Source: Acidobacteria bacterium Ga0074141 (GTDB lineage: Bacteria > Acidobacteriota > Blastocatellia > Pyrinomonadales > Pyrinomonadaceae). Taken from it: a stretch of DNA of 64,000 bases. Shown here in pieces: positions 34,717 through 43,683 of this stretch. The stretch lies in contig LNDP01000015.1 of NCBI GenBank assembly GCA_001464665.1, positions 496,001 to 560,000 of the forward strand. The letters are read 5' to 3'. The position numbers and the translations under genes are program-made. Below the pieces are notes generated by a model. That model made no database searches. It saw nothing but the letters and a program-made list of their open reading frames with translations, and was not told the origin of the DNA. Position 1 is the first letter of the stretch; each line of letters opens with the position of its first letter.

Positions 34717-34838
34717 GTAGCCCGCTAACGTTTGATAATTAGCACGCTAATCAGTTATTATTAGCTCGCTAACTATCATTGATTAGCCAGCAAATATTAT
34801 ATAGTGAGGCTGCAAATTATTGTGTTTAAGGTGGCTAA
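34717..34838 (+). promoter_or_regulatory. Six 22-bp iterons in front of a MarR-family gene
   Basis: Units start at 34717, 34739, 34761, 34783, 34805 and 34827, exactly 22 bases apart. Cores are GTAGCCCGCTAA, TTAGCACGCTAA, TTAGCTCGCTAA, TTAGCCAGCAAA, TGAGGCTGCAAA and TAAGGTGGCTAA; the consensus TTAGCnCGCTAA is palindromic. The last unit includes the ribosome site and ends at the base before the ATG. A TTGATA (34732-34737) and TATTAT (34756-34761), 18 bases apart, form a promoter lying within the array. Confidence 0.8.
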
Positions 34839-35285
34839 ATGAAATTTGAAGATACAGTAAGCCATTTGCTTTCGAGGGTCGCAACCGCACATAAAGCTCA
34901 TCTCGAAAAGCGCCTTGCCGCCGTCGGGCTCCACGGCGGTCAGCTCTCGGTGCTGTTTGAGCTATGGCGGCGCGATGGCCGCCGGCAGGTCGACCTCGCC
35001 CGCGAGATCGGCCTGGCAACGCCGACGGTGAACAAGATCCTCGGCGGGATGATCGAGGTCGGGCTCGTTGACCGGACACGGCTTGAGGACGATGCCCGTG
35101 CGACCCGCATTTACCTGACCGACGAAGGGCACGCAATGCGGGCAAAGGTCGAGGAGGTCTGGCTTGAGGTGGAGGAGGAACTGCTCTCTGAGTTCACGGA
35201 GTCCGAGAGATTGATTCTTTTTTCCCTGCTTACAAAGGTCCGGAACTACTACTTCGGTGTTGATCCCGACCAGGTGGACGATTGA
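34839..35285 (+). CDS. MarR-family transcriptional regulator
   Basis: 148 residues. A winged-helix protein: after helix one, GLHGGQLSVLFELWRRDGRRQVDLAREIGLATPTVNKILGGMIEVGLVDR carries the recognition helix, and RLEDDARATRIYLTDEGH is the wing. It is expected to dimerise and repress its own gene and a neighbour until a ligand binds. The upstream array of six phased palindromes is the likely operator, and its overlap with the promoter and ribosome site implies tight autorepression. The candidate target genes are this gene and possibly the divergent 34684 gene. Confidence 0.9.
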   Translation: MKFEDTVSHLLSRVATAHKAHLEKRLAAVGLHGGQLSVLFELWRRDGRRQVDLAREIGLATPTVNKILGGMIEVGLVDRTRLEDDARATRIYLTDEGHAMRAKVEEVWLEVEEELLSEFTESERLILFSLLTKVRNYYFGVDPDQVDD

Positions 35286-35362
35286 TTCTGGATTGCTGCG
35301 GCGATTCGGTATAGAATCGTGCTAAACATTCAGGACCTGCAGCCCACGGAGGAAAACAAAAA

Positions 35363-35812
35363 ATGAAGATACTTTTAGCGACGGACGGCTCAAAGCAGAG
35401 CGAGGCCGCCATCGACATGCTCAAGAATTTCTCGTTCAAATCGGCAGACGAGATGAAGATCGTTAGCGTCGTCGATATGGCCGTCCCGATGGCCATCGAC
35501 ATTTATGGCGGCTATCTTCCGGATACGACCGAAATGGAAAAGACGGCCCGCGAACACGCTGAAAAGGTGCTTTCGGAAACCTGCGAGCGGCTTGAAGGCA
35601 TCTGCAAGAATCTGACCGTTTCGAGCGATGTTCTCTTCGGTTCGCCGGAAAGCCGTATCGTCGAAACGGCCGAGGAATGGGGAGCGGACCTGATCGTCGT
35701 AGGCTCGCATGGCTATAGCCGTTGGGAGCGGCTGCTTCTCGGCTCGGTCTCGCAATCGGTCGTGCATCATGCGCCGTGTTCGGTGATGGTGGTTCGCCCG
35801 CCGGCTGAATAA
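35363..35812 (+). CDS. Universal stress protein (UspA family)
   Basis: 149 residues with the Usp alpha/beta fold: KILLATDGSKQSEAAI at the start and the ATP-binding VVGSHGYSRWERLLLGSVSQSVV near the end (GxxGxxxxxxxxGS). Cytoplasmic dimer; general stress role. An AGGAGGAA-like site (cggaggaaaac) lies about 10 bases before ATG 35363. Its stop overlaps the next start as TAATGA, which suggests joint translation with the DUF402 gene. Confidence 0.9.
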   Translation: MKILLATDGSKQSEAAIDMLKNFSFKSADEMKIVSVVDMAVPMAIDIYGGYLPDTTEMEKTAREHAEKVLSETCERLEGICKNLTVSSDVLFGSPESRIVETAEEWGADLIVVGSHGYSRWERLLLGSVSQSVVHHAPCSVMVVRPPAE

Positions 35813-36309
35813 TGAAGCCGGGAAGCACGATCGAGGTCGTTTCGCTTGAATGGGACGGAAAGGTTCGGCGGCGGTGGCTTTGCGAGCTGATAAAAGCAGA
35901 AAACGGCTTGATCGAGTTGAAAGGTGAATTTGATCGTGATGTCGAGCATCCGTCACTGGGCCTCATCGAGAAAGGCACGGTCTCCGTCGAGTATTTCTGG
36001 CTCGATCGTCCTTATAACATCTTCGCCTTTACCCGGCCCGGCGGGAATTTCCGTAACTGGTATTGTAACGTTTCGTTACCCCCACAATTTGAAGGGGACA
36101 CTTTAAGTTTTGTCGATTTGGAGTTGGATGTCCTGATCTGGCCGGAACAGACGCCGATCGTCCTCGACCGAGACGACTTAGAGGTAATGTCCAGGCGTTT
36201 AGACACGACCGGCACAATGAAACCTTTGGCAGAGGATGGGTTAAATAAGTTGTTGCAGCATATTGAGTTTAAGTACTTTCCATTCTCTCAACCTGACGTA
36301 CAACCTTAA
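35812..36309 (+). CDS. DUF402-family protein
   Basis: 165 residues. WLDRPYNIFAFTRPGGNFRNWYCNVSLPP and VDLELDVLIWPE..PIVLDRDDLE are the signature of DUF402 (FomD/ntdp-like), a fold that hydrolyses phosphate esters or nucleoside diphosphates in characterised relatives (FomD, Ntdp). Whether this protein does so is unknown. It overlaps the usp stop and its 3' end overlaps the converging FHA gene by 4 bases. Confidence 0.82.
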   Translation: MKPGSTIEVVSLEWDGKVRRRWLCELIKAENGLIELKGEFDRDVEHPSLGLIEKGTVSVEYFWLDRPYNIFAFTRPGGNFRNWYCNVSLPPQFEGDTLSFVDLELDVLIWPEQTPIVLDRDDLEVMSRRLDTTGTMKPLAEDGLNKLLQHIEFKYFPFSQPDVQP

Positions 36310-37280
36310 CTTCTCGGCTGCACTCTCAAAACGTAACTACACACAACTAGATTGGTTCCCGGTGTCAACGGAACGAGTTGCCCCTCGGGCAGTTCGTATC
36401 CGCCGATCGAAGCCGGATTTTTGCCCAAGTTGACGGCCCAGTACTTTCCCTGGCCGTCGGTGGCGACCTTGAGGTGCTGGCGGCTGACCTCGGCATCGCC
36501 GGTAAGTGCGACATCTACCGGCCGGGACCGCGACCCGCGTCCGACGGTCACCTCTGGGCTATAGATCGGCAAAACGCTCTGTCGAACGCCGCCACGCCAT
36601 ATCTCAAGCTTATAGATCTCTGTCGCCCGCGGCCGGACGTTTGTCATCACCTCGCCGTCATCCGAACGGACTACGGGGAGTTTTACTGCAGTCGGCTGCT
36701 GAGTTGGATCGAACGGCTTGGATTGCTGAGCTGGCTGCCGCGGCGGCACATATGCCGGTGCCGGCGATTGTTGAGCCTGTTTCGTTTGGCGAGAAGATAT
36801 TTGACCCAATGACGGGTTCGTGTCGAGGGACTGCGGGCGTTTAAGCACTCCGGTCTTTGACGACTCCGAATCTTCCCAGCTATGCATCACCCGGACTTTG
36901 CCTTGCTCAAGAGTGCCATCAACCCTGAGTTGGATGACGAACGACCGGGTCTCGAGCTTCTTTTTTCCGGCGATCTCGCGGGCCCGCTCGGCGAGTATGT
37001 GGTAAAGGCCCTGCTCCAACCCCCGACGCTTTATGCCGTGCCATTCTTTATCGTCGGCTTCGCTTAGAAAGACGTTGTATTCGGTCGGGATAATGGTCGT
37101 TCCCTGCGGAAGCGGCAGCATTTCACGCTGAATTATCGCCTCGATCTCGCGAGCAATGGTCACGACAAATTCCTCAGCCTCGCTCCGCGGCTTCACCTGA
37201 GCGTTTCGCGCCGCTTCCTCAAGGACGAGTTCGGCGGTTTCGCCGTCTATCCAACGCCTGACTTTTTCCAATACTCCCAA
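36306..37280 (-). CDS. DUF3662-FHA signalling protein (FhaA-like)
   Basis: 324 residues. The N-terminal DUF3662 (FhaA-N) domain spans about 1-125 (MGVLEKVRRWIDGETAEL, LPQGTTIIPTEYNVFLSEAD). A Pro/Gln-rich linker follows (about 150-205). The C-terminal FHA domain at 225-320 has GRGSRSRPVDV, DAEVSRQHLKV and GYELPEGQLVPL, though the usual STNG is replaced by NLGKNPASIGG. FHA domains bind phosphothreonine; the kinase gene just upstream (37298-38839, same strand, 17-base gap) is the likely partner. In Actinobacteria FhaA binds the lipid II flippase MviN and regulates peptidoglycan synthesis. Confidence 0.88.
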   Translation of the reverse strand: MGVLEKVRRWIDGETAELVLEEAARNAQVKPRSEAEEFVVTIAREIEAIIQREMLPLPQGTTIIPTEYNVFLSEADDKEWHGIKRRGLEQGLYHILAERAREIAGKKKLETRSFVIQLRVDGTLEQGKVRVMHSWEDSESSKTGVLKRPQSLDTNPSLGQISSRQTKQAQQSPAPAYVPPRQPAQQSKPFDPTQQPTAVKLPVVRSDDGEVMTNVRPRATEIYKLEIWRGGVRQSVLPIYSPEVTVGRGSRSRPVDVALTGDAEVSRQHLKVATDGQGKYWAVNLGKNPASIGGYELPEGQLVPLTPGTNLVVCSYVLRVQPRS

Positions 37281-37297
37281 GCTTTTACCTCTTCAAT

Positions 37298-38839
37298 TTA
37301 TTCTACATCGACAAAGCGGCCGTTCAGCCAGCCCTTGCCGCTCGCGAGCTCCTCGCGTCGTTCTCTTCCCTGCTTTACGATCTCGACCTGATACCAATTA
37401 TTGCTTTCGCGTTTCAGCACGCGAACCTCCGAGCCGCGGGTTACAAGGCCGATGATCGGTGTATTCGCACTCGGCCCCTGGCGGAGATTTACGTCGGTAT
37501 TCGTAATTCCGACCGGAACCGAGGCCAGCGGATTCTGAAATGCCGGAATCAGCCCAAGCCCCTGCAAATACACGCTTGTTCCATAAAGCCCGATGCCGAA
37601 AAACGCGAGAACTACCGCGGCGAGAACGGCCTTTCTGAAGCCCCTTGCCCGACGGCCTTCATCCACCACCGGGTTCGCCGCCGGTGCGTCCAGATTAACA
37701 GAAAATCGGCCATTTCCCTGCTGCAGCGGATGGGTAACGGGCCCGCCGTTCCCATTTACGAGCGGCTCGTCGATCCGCGGCTGGTCGGCAACCGGTGCCG
37801 GCCCGCGGCGCTCAGGCATCAGCGGCATTCGCAGACGAAGGTCGCGCGAAGTGTCGAACTCCGGCTTTGTCGGAGCATTTGGCGAATAACCAAGTGCGAT
37901 CTGCGGCTGCGGTATTGTATGCAGCTTAGGCCGAACGCGGGTCTCGGTCTCGCCGCCAGAGATCAAACGCCGTACCGGCTCAAGATCAGCCCAAAATTCA
38001 TCCACGGTTTGGTGCCGAGCCGTCTCATCCTCATCCGTTGCACGCCGGAACACTCGTTTAAGTTCCTCGGCCCACGGCTCGTTCCTAACCTGCATCGGCA
38101 GGTCGGTAAGCGGTTCGTTCGCGTAAAATCGCGGAGCCTCGCCGGTTGCTAGTGTGTAAAGCGTCTTGGCAAGCGAATAAACGTCAGCCGCAGGCGTCAG
38201 GCTTGACGCCGGCCGGTTCGCCTCTTTGCCCGCAAAGAACGGGCTGTGCTCCGGCGGTGCGTAGATGTTCGTGCCGACACGCGTTATCGGGGCATCGGTC
38301 GCGTGGACACGGGCTACGCCGAAATCGGCGATCTTGACCACCTTTAGGTCGCCGCTCAGCAGCAAATTTTGCGGCTTGATGTCGCGGTGGATGACGCCTT
38401 TCGCGTGGGCATGCCGGAGCCCGGCCGAGACCTGCTCAAGGTAACCGATCGCCTCCGATAGCTCGAGCGTCCGCTCGCGGCAGACCTTGTGCAGATCGCC
38501 GCCGGACATATATTCGAGCACGAGATAATGGAACATGCGGCCATCGAGGTCGCGGGCGGTTCCATGGCCGAGCCGGCTGATGATATTCGGATGGCGGACG
38601 CGGTCGAGAGCTATCGCCTCGTTCTGAAAGTTTTCCACCAGCGTCCGCTCGAGGTCATCATCTACATCATCCTGAAGAAAAACGTTGAGGACCTTTATGA
38701 CGACCTGCCGGTGCGGAGAATTCGGGGCGGCGATCGTATCCGTCGCCAAAAAGATCTCGGCATAGCTACCGCGGCCGAGCCGTTCGGTGATCTCGTAACG
38801 TTTATCGAGCCTTGAGTTTACTAGCCTGAGTTCTGACAT
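37298..38839 (-). CDS. PknB-like Ser/Thr kinase with C-terminal SH3b domain
   Basis: 513 residues. Kinase domain 15-275: glycine loop LGRGSYAEIF, K49 in VVIKVLN, HRD at 151-153 in HRDIKPQN, DFG at 172-174. A Pro/Arg-rich juxtamembrane segment follows. The transmembrane helix is near 402-425 (VLAAVVLAFFGIGLYGTSVYL), and an SH3b-type domain (NLRQGPSANTPIIGLVTRGSEVRVL) forms the outside part in place of the PASTA repeats of PknB. Outside sensing of peptidoglycan or stress, cytoplasmic phosphorylation of FHA proteins, PBP or RodA partners is likely. A candidate -10 (TATAAT, minus strand) lies at 38902-38907. Confidence 0.92.
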   Translation of the reverse strand: MSELRLVNSRLDKRYEITERLGRGSYAEIFLATDTIAAPNSPHRQVVIKVLNVFLQDDVDDDLERTLVENFQNEAIALDRVRHPNIISRLGHGTARDLDGRMFHYLVLEYMSGGDLHKVCRERTLELSEAIGYLEQVSAGLRHAHAKGVIHRDIKPQNLLLSGDLKVVKIADFGVARVHATDAPITRVGTNIYAPPEHSPFFAGKEANRPASSLTPAADVYSLAKTLYTLATGEAPRFYANEPLTDLPMQVRNEPWAEELKRVFRRATDEDETARHQTVDEFWADLEPVRRLISGGETETRVRPKLHTIPQPQIALGYSPNAPTKPEFDTSRDLRLRMPLMPERRGPAPVADQPRIDEPLVNGNGGPVTHPLQQGNGRFSVNLDAPAANPVVDEGRRARGFRKAVLAAVVLAFFGIGLYGTSVYLQGLGLIPAFQNPLASVPVGITNTDVNLRQGPSANTPIIGLVTRGSEVRVLKRESNNWYQVEIVKQGRERREELASGKGWLNGRFVDVE

Positions 38840-38936
38840 TCTTCCCGGTGCAAGCCGATCGGATGAAAGAACGCGGTTACACCATCACAAAATATTACGA
38901 CATTATATGCTCAAAGTTCGCTTCCATTCTAGAACG

Positions 38937-38971
38937 AAAAACGGCGGCTCCCTTGCGGAACCGCCGCTTTT
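38937..38971 (-). terminator. Terminator of the minor-pilin operon
   Basis: CGGCGG-c-TCC/GGA-a-CCGCCG (38942-38951 with 38957-38966), loop of 5 bases, followed on the minus strand by GTTTTTCG (plus A-run 38937-38941). It ends the operon, just after the PilX-like gene. Confidence 0.75.
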
Positions 38972-38996
38972 CGATTGGTGGCCTAGGCACTTCTGC

Positions 38997-41915
38997 CTAG
39001 TTTCTCCGTTCGAATCCGGTGATCTGGATCGATTGGAAGAAGGGTGTTCCCGGCGGAATTCGGTCCGCATTGAGGAACGTTGTATCAAAGACCCAGTTTC
39101 GATTTGGCGGGCCGTACACCTTATCGCAGCATTTGAACGCACCATTGTTGTTCGCGGCGTTGAACAGATTGATCAGCGAACCGCTGTAGTTTAACCGGCC
39201 ACCTCCCCAATCTTCGAGGAATCGCTTGAAGTTGTGGACACCTCCGCTCATCCTCGGGTCGCCGCCCCCCTGATTTGGCGTGCCGTTAAGGCTCGAAAGC
39301 GAGTCACCTGTCAAGAGTGCAAATCGGACGGTCGTCTCTGAGGCCGACCTGTTACCTTTTGAGAAAGGATATCTAAAGCTCCGGGCGTCAGACCAAGCAT
39401 TAGACAAGATCATTACAGCGTCGGCCGCAATAGACGCAGGAATGTGTTCCGATGTGTTCTGCGGAAGGTAGTCGCTTGCCGGCGTGGGTGTTCCGTACGA
39501 TGCGACCCCAGTAGCATTGTAGTTTCCTTGAACGTAAACCGCGTTCTCAGATGCCACGGTAAACCCGCGTGTGTTGTTCGGCGCGGTGCTGTCATAGAAG
39601 CCCGGCAGACGGGTCCCGTTGATCAGGCGAAGGCCGCGCCGATAATACTTGTGGTCAAATACGGCCGCGATGTCCGGAGACTCCGAGGCACTCGATCCCG
39701 TGTAACCGATCGCCTCGCCGGTCGTAAGGCCGGCACGGTCGAGTACACCGTTGAAATTGGCATCTTCGCCCGGCTGCAAAACGCCATCCGTATTACCATA
39801 GATGTCTTCCATGTCGTATTCGCCGTCGAAGTCAAAGTCGCCGCGGCGATCTGAAAAATAAAGCACCCAACCATTGGCACTCGGAATGTCGGTCGAGCGA
39901 AGAGGCCGTCCGGCTGCTACAGCAAACGGAGTCGTTGCGGGCAGTCCCGGAACGCCGACACCGCCATCAAAATCACCGCGAAGGAACCTACGCAGGTTAT
40001 TTACATCGACGTCAACGATGCTCATTACGCCCGCCCACGGCACCTTAGCCGGGCCATAATTCGCGGCTGCAGTCGGGCTGAAAACCGATGTTGTGTCGTT
40101 GAACAGCCCTTCACGTGTGTCAAACATCTTGATCGGGAACGGGACCATACATCCGTATGTTCCGGTGCCGTCCGAGACGTTCGCGGTCTTCATATGAGCG
40201 ACCTGGTTCGCTTGTGCCGCCGCGTCGAAACCATGACCGTTGGCGGTGAATAAACCGCCATTGCGGACCGTACGGGCCCCGGTCGCACAGGTGTTTGATG
40301 CGGGAGAATTCGAAACCCGGGCCGCTAGTACATAGTTGTTAGAGCCCGAAACATACATGTAGTTGTTCGGGGCCGAGAATGCATGGGCGGGATTGATCCC
40401 AACGCCGCCCATTACGAATCGCTGGAGCTTGATTATTGATCGCCCATCGGAGCCGTCACTTCCGGTCGTATAGCCATCGCGAAGTAAGCCGGTCGGAGCT
40501 TGTTCTGTGACGCCGAGCGCCAGGATGTCTGCCGTAATGTCGTTCGTAAAGTACGATTGTGTGGTCGCGTCGTAAACTACGGTGTCGATCTTGAGCCAAA
40601 CCTCACGTCCGGGAATATGGACTCTCTCTCCATTGAGCCGGGTAACGTCGTATGTCGGGCCGGTCATCGCTAGTGGTTGATAGCCGCGAGCCTGTCCGAC
40701 TGCCGGATTTGAGCCATCTCCGGCCGCAGAGCCATCGAGTCGGACACCACACGGCGTAGTCACAGCAGCTCCGCTGCCCGTAGCGCATCCTGGAAGCTTT
40801 GCCTTGCTGTCGGCGAGGTGGACACGAAATCCTGTCTTGTTGGCATACCGCTCACTTGCCGTTACGAGATCATCTTTCGTTGAATTAGTTACTGCGACTA
40901 TGTTCGGTGACGTATCCGTTCCGCTGCCGTCGTTCCAGAGATCGCCGACTGACTTGGTTCGCTTTACGATCTCGCGAAGCGAGACCGGATTTCCATTGAT
41001 ATTCGCATTAAGTTTGATCGGCAATTCAAGCGTTTTCTGATAAGCCAGCAAATTGCCTTGATACCGAGCCTGCACCGTTTCCCAGTTTGCGTTTCGATAC
41101 GTCGTTGGAAGCGGGCTGTTCGTTACAGGCGCACCGTTAGGAACGGTTTCAAGTACGGATCCCTCGCTCGAAAACAGACGGCGGAATACACCCGAAGCGT
41201 CTTTGATGTACACCTGATCACTCCAATTGGTCCACGGGAATCCGTTCTTCTGGACATCGGTAAAAATATGGTCGTGCGCAGTAACTTTTGAAGAGAAGTT
41301 GAGACGTGTATTAGCGGCCAGAAAGATACTGCCGTTCGAGTGGACACGGCCACCGAAATCAAACCGGGGGCCGGGGTGAAACTCAAGGTCGTCTTCGTAG
41401 AATATACCGAACTGAAAGATCGGGATACGATTGTTGAAGAAACGGCGGCTGAGGGTCACTTGTACGCCCGTCGCCTCGTGAATTGCTGGAGAATCAAGAC
41501 GCCAACCGTCACGCAAAGCGGTCAGGCCTTGGAACTGTCCTTCGGTCATGACAACCGATTGAGTGGCATCCGTGCGGATGATCCGCTGTCCGGAAAAATC
41601 ATAGTCGTCGAATCCTGGCGGGACCTGAGATTCGACATTTGCCAGGTCGGCCGGGTCCGGATTGAGCTTGACCTCGAAGATCTTGTTGAAGTTTCGCGTC
41701 ATCACCTCGAGGCTTGCGTGACTCGCGTCGAAAGCCTTTGTCTCCGCAGCGTCATTTCCTGCTGAGATCGTTTCGCTGTTCGTTCGGGAGATCGCGAGAA
41801 CGACAAAGCCCATCAGCAATACCATCACCAACAGGGCGATAACGATCGCTGACCCGTCTTCGCGACCGGCGAAGGTCCGCAACGCAGTAAATTTCTTTGA
41901 CTTGAAAATTCTCAT
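38997..41915 (-). CDS. PilX-like large pilus assembly protein
   Basis: About 972 residues from ATG 41915 (AGAGGTG in front). The short pilin-type N-terminus is DGSAIVIALLVMVLLMGFVVLAISRTNSET, where the usual cleavage Gly is followed by Ser-Ala rather than Phe. The long secreted part is rich in Gly/Asn/Thr and has an EF-hand-like stretch (DFDFDGEYDMEDIYGN and DANFNGVLD). PilX proteins are normally below 200 residues, so this is unusually large and may combine PilX with a PilY1-type tip function, though no beta-propeller is seen. It is the last gene of the four-gene pilin operon. Confidence 0.75.
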   Translation of the reverse strand: MRIFKSKKFTALRTFAGREDGSAIVIALLVMVLLMGFVVLAISRTNSETISAGNDAAETKAFDASHASLEVMTRNFNKIFEVKLNPDPADLANVESQVPPGFDDYDFSGQRIIRTDATQSVVMTEGQFQGLTALRDGWRLDSPAIHEATGVQVTLSRRFFNNRIPIFQFGIFYEDDLEFHPGPRFDFGGRVHSNGSIFLAANTRLNFSSKVTAHDHIFTDVQKNGFPWTNWSDQVYIKDASGVFRRLFSSEGSVLETVPNGAPVTNSPLPTTYRNANWETVQARYQGNLLAYQKTLELPIKLNANINGNPVSLREIVKRTKSVGDLWNDGSGTDTSPNIVAVTNSTKDDLVTASERYANKTGFRVHLADSKAKLPGCATGSGAAVTTPCGVRLDGSAAGDGSNPAVGQARGYQPLAMTGPTYDVTRLNGERVHIPGREVWLKIDTVVYDATTQSYFTNDITADILALGVTEQAPTGLLRDGYTTGSDGSDGRSIIKLQRFVMGGVGINPAHAFSAPNNYMYVSGSNNYVLAARVSNSPASNTCATGARTVRNGGLFTANGHGFDAAAQANQVAHMKTANVSDGTGTYGCMVPFPIKMFDTREGLFNDTTSVFSPTAAANYGPAKVPWAGVMSIVDVDVNNLRRFLRGDFDGGVGVPGLPATTPFAVAAGRPLRSTDIPSANGWVLYFSDRRGDFDFDGEYDMEDIYGNTDGVLQPGEDANFNGVLDRAGLTTGEAIGYTGSSASESPDIAAVFDHKYYRRGLRLINGTRLPGFYDSTAPNNTRGFTVASENAVYVQGNYNATGVASYGTPTPASDYLPQNTSEHIPASIAADAVMILSNAWSDARSFRYPFSKGNRSASETTVRFALLTGDSLSSLNGTPNQGGGDPRMSGGVHNFKRFLEDWGGGRLNYSGSLINLFNAANNNGAFKCCDKVYGPPNRNWVFDTTFLNADRIPPGTPFFQSIQITGFERRN

Positions 41916-41946
41916 AATCACCTCTGGTCACCATCAAGACCGGTTC

Positions 41947-43092
41947 TTAACCGGCGTCGTATTCCATGTTTCGGGTTGCAAACGTCGCTGAAAGCGTGAT
42001 CACTTCCGGTAGCCCTGTCCGTTCGTCGTTTTCTGAAGACTGAACGGAGATGCGTACCGTGATCTGGCGGATCATATTGAACCCTTCCGTAAAATCATCT
42101 GCGGTGCCGACGATCCCATCGGGTCCGGCGTTTGGTGTGGCCGTCACTGTTCCATCTCTCAGCACATACTCGATCTGCATGTCCTGAACGTTGTAAGCCA
42201 GCGGCTGTTCCTGGATCTGATCCGCTGCCGGCGCTCCTACATTATTGCCAAAAACTCGCCTTACAAGCGTACCGTCCGGGTTCACCCGATACTGCACGAG
42301 AAAAAAGCGTTTCATCGAAGCTACGTAAGTGGTGCAGTTCTCATCATTCTGATCGATGCACTGTCGCAACACACTGCCCGCGGCTCCGGCACCGTTCAAT
42401 GGCTGGTTAAGACCGAGCGGATCGCCGGGAGCAGCATCTATCTGATTCGTTCCCTGGACGTTCGTTGCCATAATGGCCACCTGCGTCGTATCAGACTCGA
42501 CAAGGTAGAGGTGGAAAGGGCGAGCTACGGCCGCACCAGTCGCAGCAAGTGTGCGGACTCGCGGTGTCGCAGGACTGCCTGAAGGATTTGTTACGTTCTG
42601 GAGCATCACCAGGCGTCCGACCTGCTCGTCAGCGGGGAGCGTCGTGTCCGGGTTGAAATCCATATCCCGAAATGCGAACGAGATCGAATCGGTCCTAACA
42701 GTGCTATCGGGATTAATATTGTTTGCGTAAATGTTGTTCCCAGCGACTATCGAGGTAAGAAGATCTCTTTCATCATCGACGTCTGGCGGAACCTCGAGAA
42801 GGGTCGAGACAAAGTTGTCAGGCGTGACAGCTCCCGCGCGGTGAAAACTGAGACCGGCATTGAGAGCGTCGCGCCCGATAAGGTGCACTGCCACACGGGC
42901 GTTCTTTTGAATATCCGCTCTTCGACTCGCTCGGTTTCGGTCGATCCTTCCGATCTCCATCAATCCGTAGATCGCTCCCGTTATGATCAAAAAGATGACC
43001 ATCGCGACAAGAAGTTCAATAAGGCTGAAACCTTCTTGTCGCCTTATTGCCGCGAGATTTAGTTCGTTTACTGATCGATGAAGTTTTTTCAT
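41947..43092 (-). CDS. Type IV pilus minor pilin PilW-like
   Basis: 381 residues. The prepilin cleavage site EGFSLIELLVAMVIFLIITGAIYGLM (G-FSLIE) is preceded by a charged leader. The C-terminal domain is long and has a GADGIVGTADDFTEGF stretch. PilW primes pilus assembly together with PilV, FimT/U and PilX and caps the fibre tip. The start overlaps the pilV stop by one base (TAATG). Confidence 0.85.
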   Translation of the reverse strand: MKKLHRSVNELNLAAIRRQEGFSLIELLVAMVIFLIITGAIYGLMEIGRIDRNRASRRADIQKNARVAVHLIGRDALNAGLSFHRAGAVTPDNFVSTLLEVPPDVDDERDLLTSIVAGNNIYANNINPDSTVRTDSISFAFRDMDFNPDTTLPADEQVGRLVMLQNVTNPSGSPATPRVRTLAATGAAVARPFHLYLVESDTTQVAIMATNVQGTNQIDAAPGDPLGLNQPLNGAGAAGSVLRQCIDQNDENCTTYVASMKRFFLVQYRVNPDGTLVRRVFGNNVGAPAADQIQEQPLAYNVQDMQIEYVLRDGTVTATPNAGPDGIVGTADDFTEGFNMIRQITVRISVQSSENDERTGLPEVITLSATFATRNMEYDAG

Positions 43093-43664
43093 TAGTCGGT
43101 GACCTCGTATCTCGTTAAGATGGTCGAAACGGTCTCTCGCCGGGTTGCCTGATTGACGAAGTAGTCAACATGAACGTCGATCCGCCGACGCGTGATCGGG
43201 TACGTTGGCGACGGACGCTCAGGGTCCTCAACATCGGTGATGATTATCGTTCGAGCGTATCCGTTGATCACAGGGCTCGAGTTCGTCGGCCGGCCGCTAA
43301 CAACGCATGGGCCCGTTTCTGCACAGGCATCATCTACAGTCCCAGCAACGCCGTCCCAGCCAAGTTCTTCCCGGATGGGTAGCGAACCGGGAAGGAACAC
43401 GCCTCCAGGAGGAAGAGCATCGCTGTTTCGAATCGAATCCCAACCCTCGAAAACTCCCGCTCGACGGATCTCTTTTGCCGAGATTATCGATTCGATCGTC
43501 GATAAGGCGATCTGCTTGGCTACGACTCGTTTTTCCGATTCCATTGCACGAGCCAAATTGGCCGTAAGGGCCGAAAGCATCGCGAGAATTCCAACCATCA
43601 AGATGACGATAGCGATCATCACATCGATATATGAAAATCCTTGTTGAGTTTTCCGTTCTTTCAT
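43092..43664 (-). CDS. Type IV pilus minor pilin PilV-like
   Basis: 190 residues. Prepilin motif KTQQGFSYIDVMIAIVILMVG: cleavage after the Gly, F+1, but D+5 in place of the usual E+5. This charge-conservative change is unusual for a pilin. The rest is the variable globular domain with two Cys (DDACAETGPCVVSG) that may form the loop disulfide. Located between FimT/H-like and PilW-like genes. Confidence 0.82.
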   Translation of the reverse strand: MKERKTQQGFSYIDVMIAIVILMVGILAMLSALTANLARAMESEKRVVAKQIALSTIESIISAKEIRRAGVFEGWDSIRNSDALPPGGVFLPGSLPIREELGWDGVAGTVDDACAETGPCVVSGRPTNSSPVINGYARTIIITDVEDPERPSPTYPITRRRIDVHVDYFVNQATRRETVSTILTRYEVTD

Positions 43665-43683
43665 TTTTCCTCCGCGCTCTGGC

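Noticed and set aside
34717-34838. CRISPR array
   Set aside because: The repeats have a 22-base period with no unique spacers of 30 or more bases, and the core is a 12-base palindrome, so an operator array fits better.
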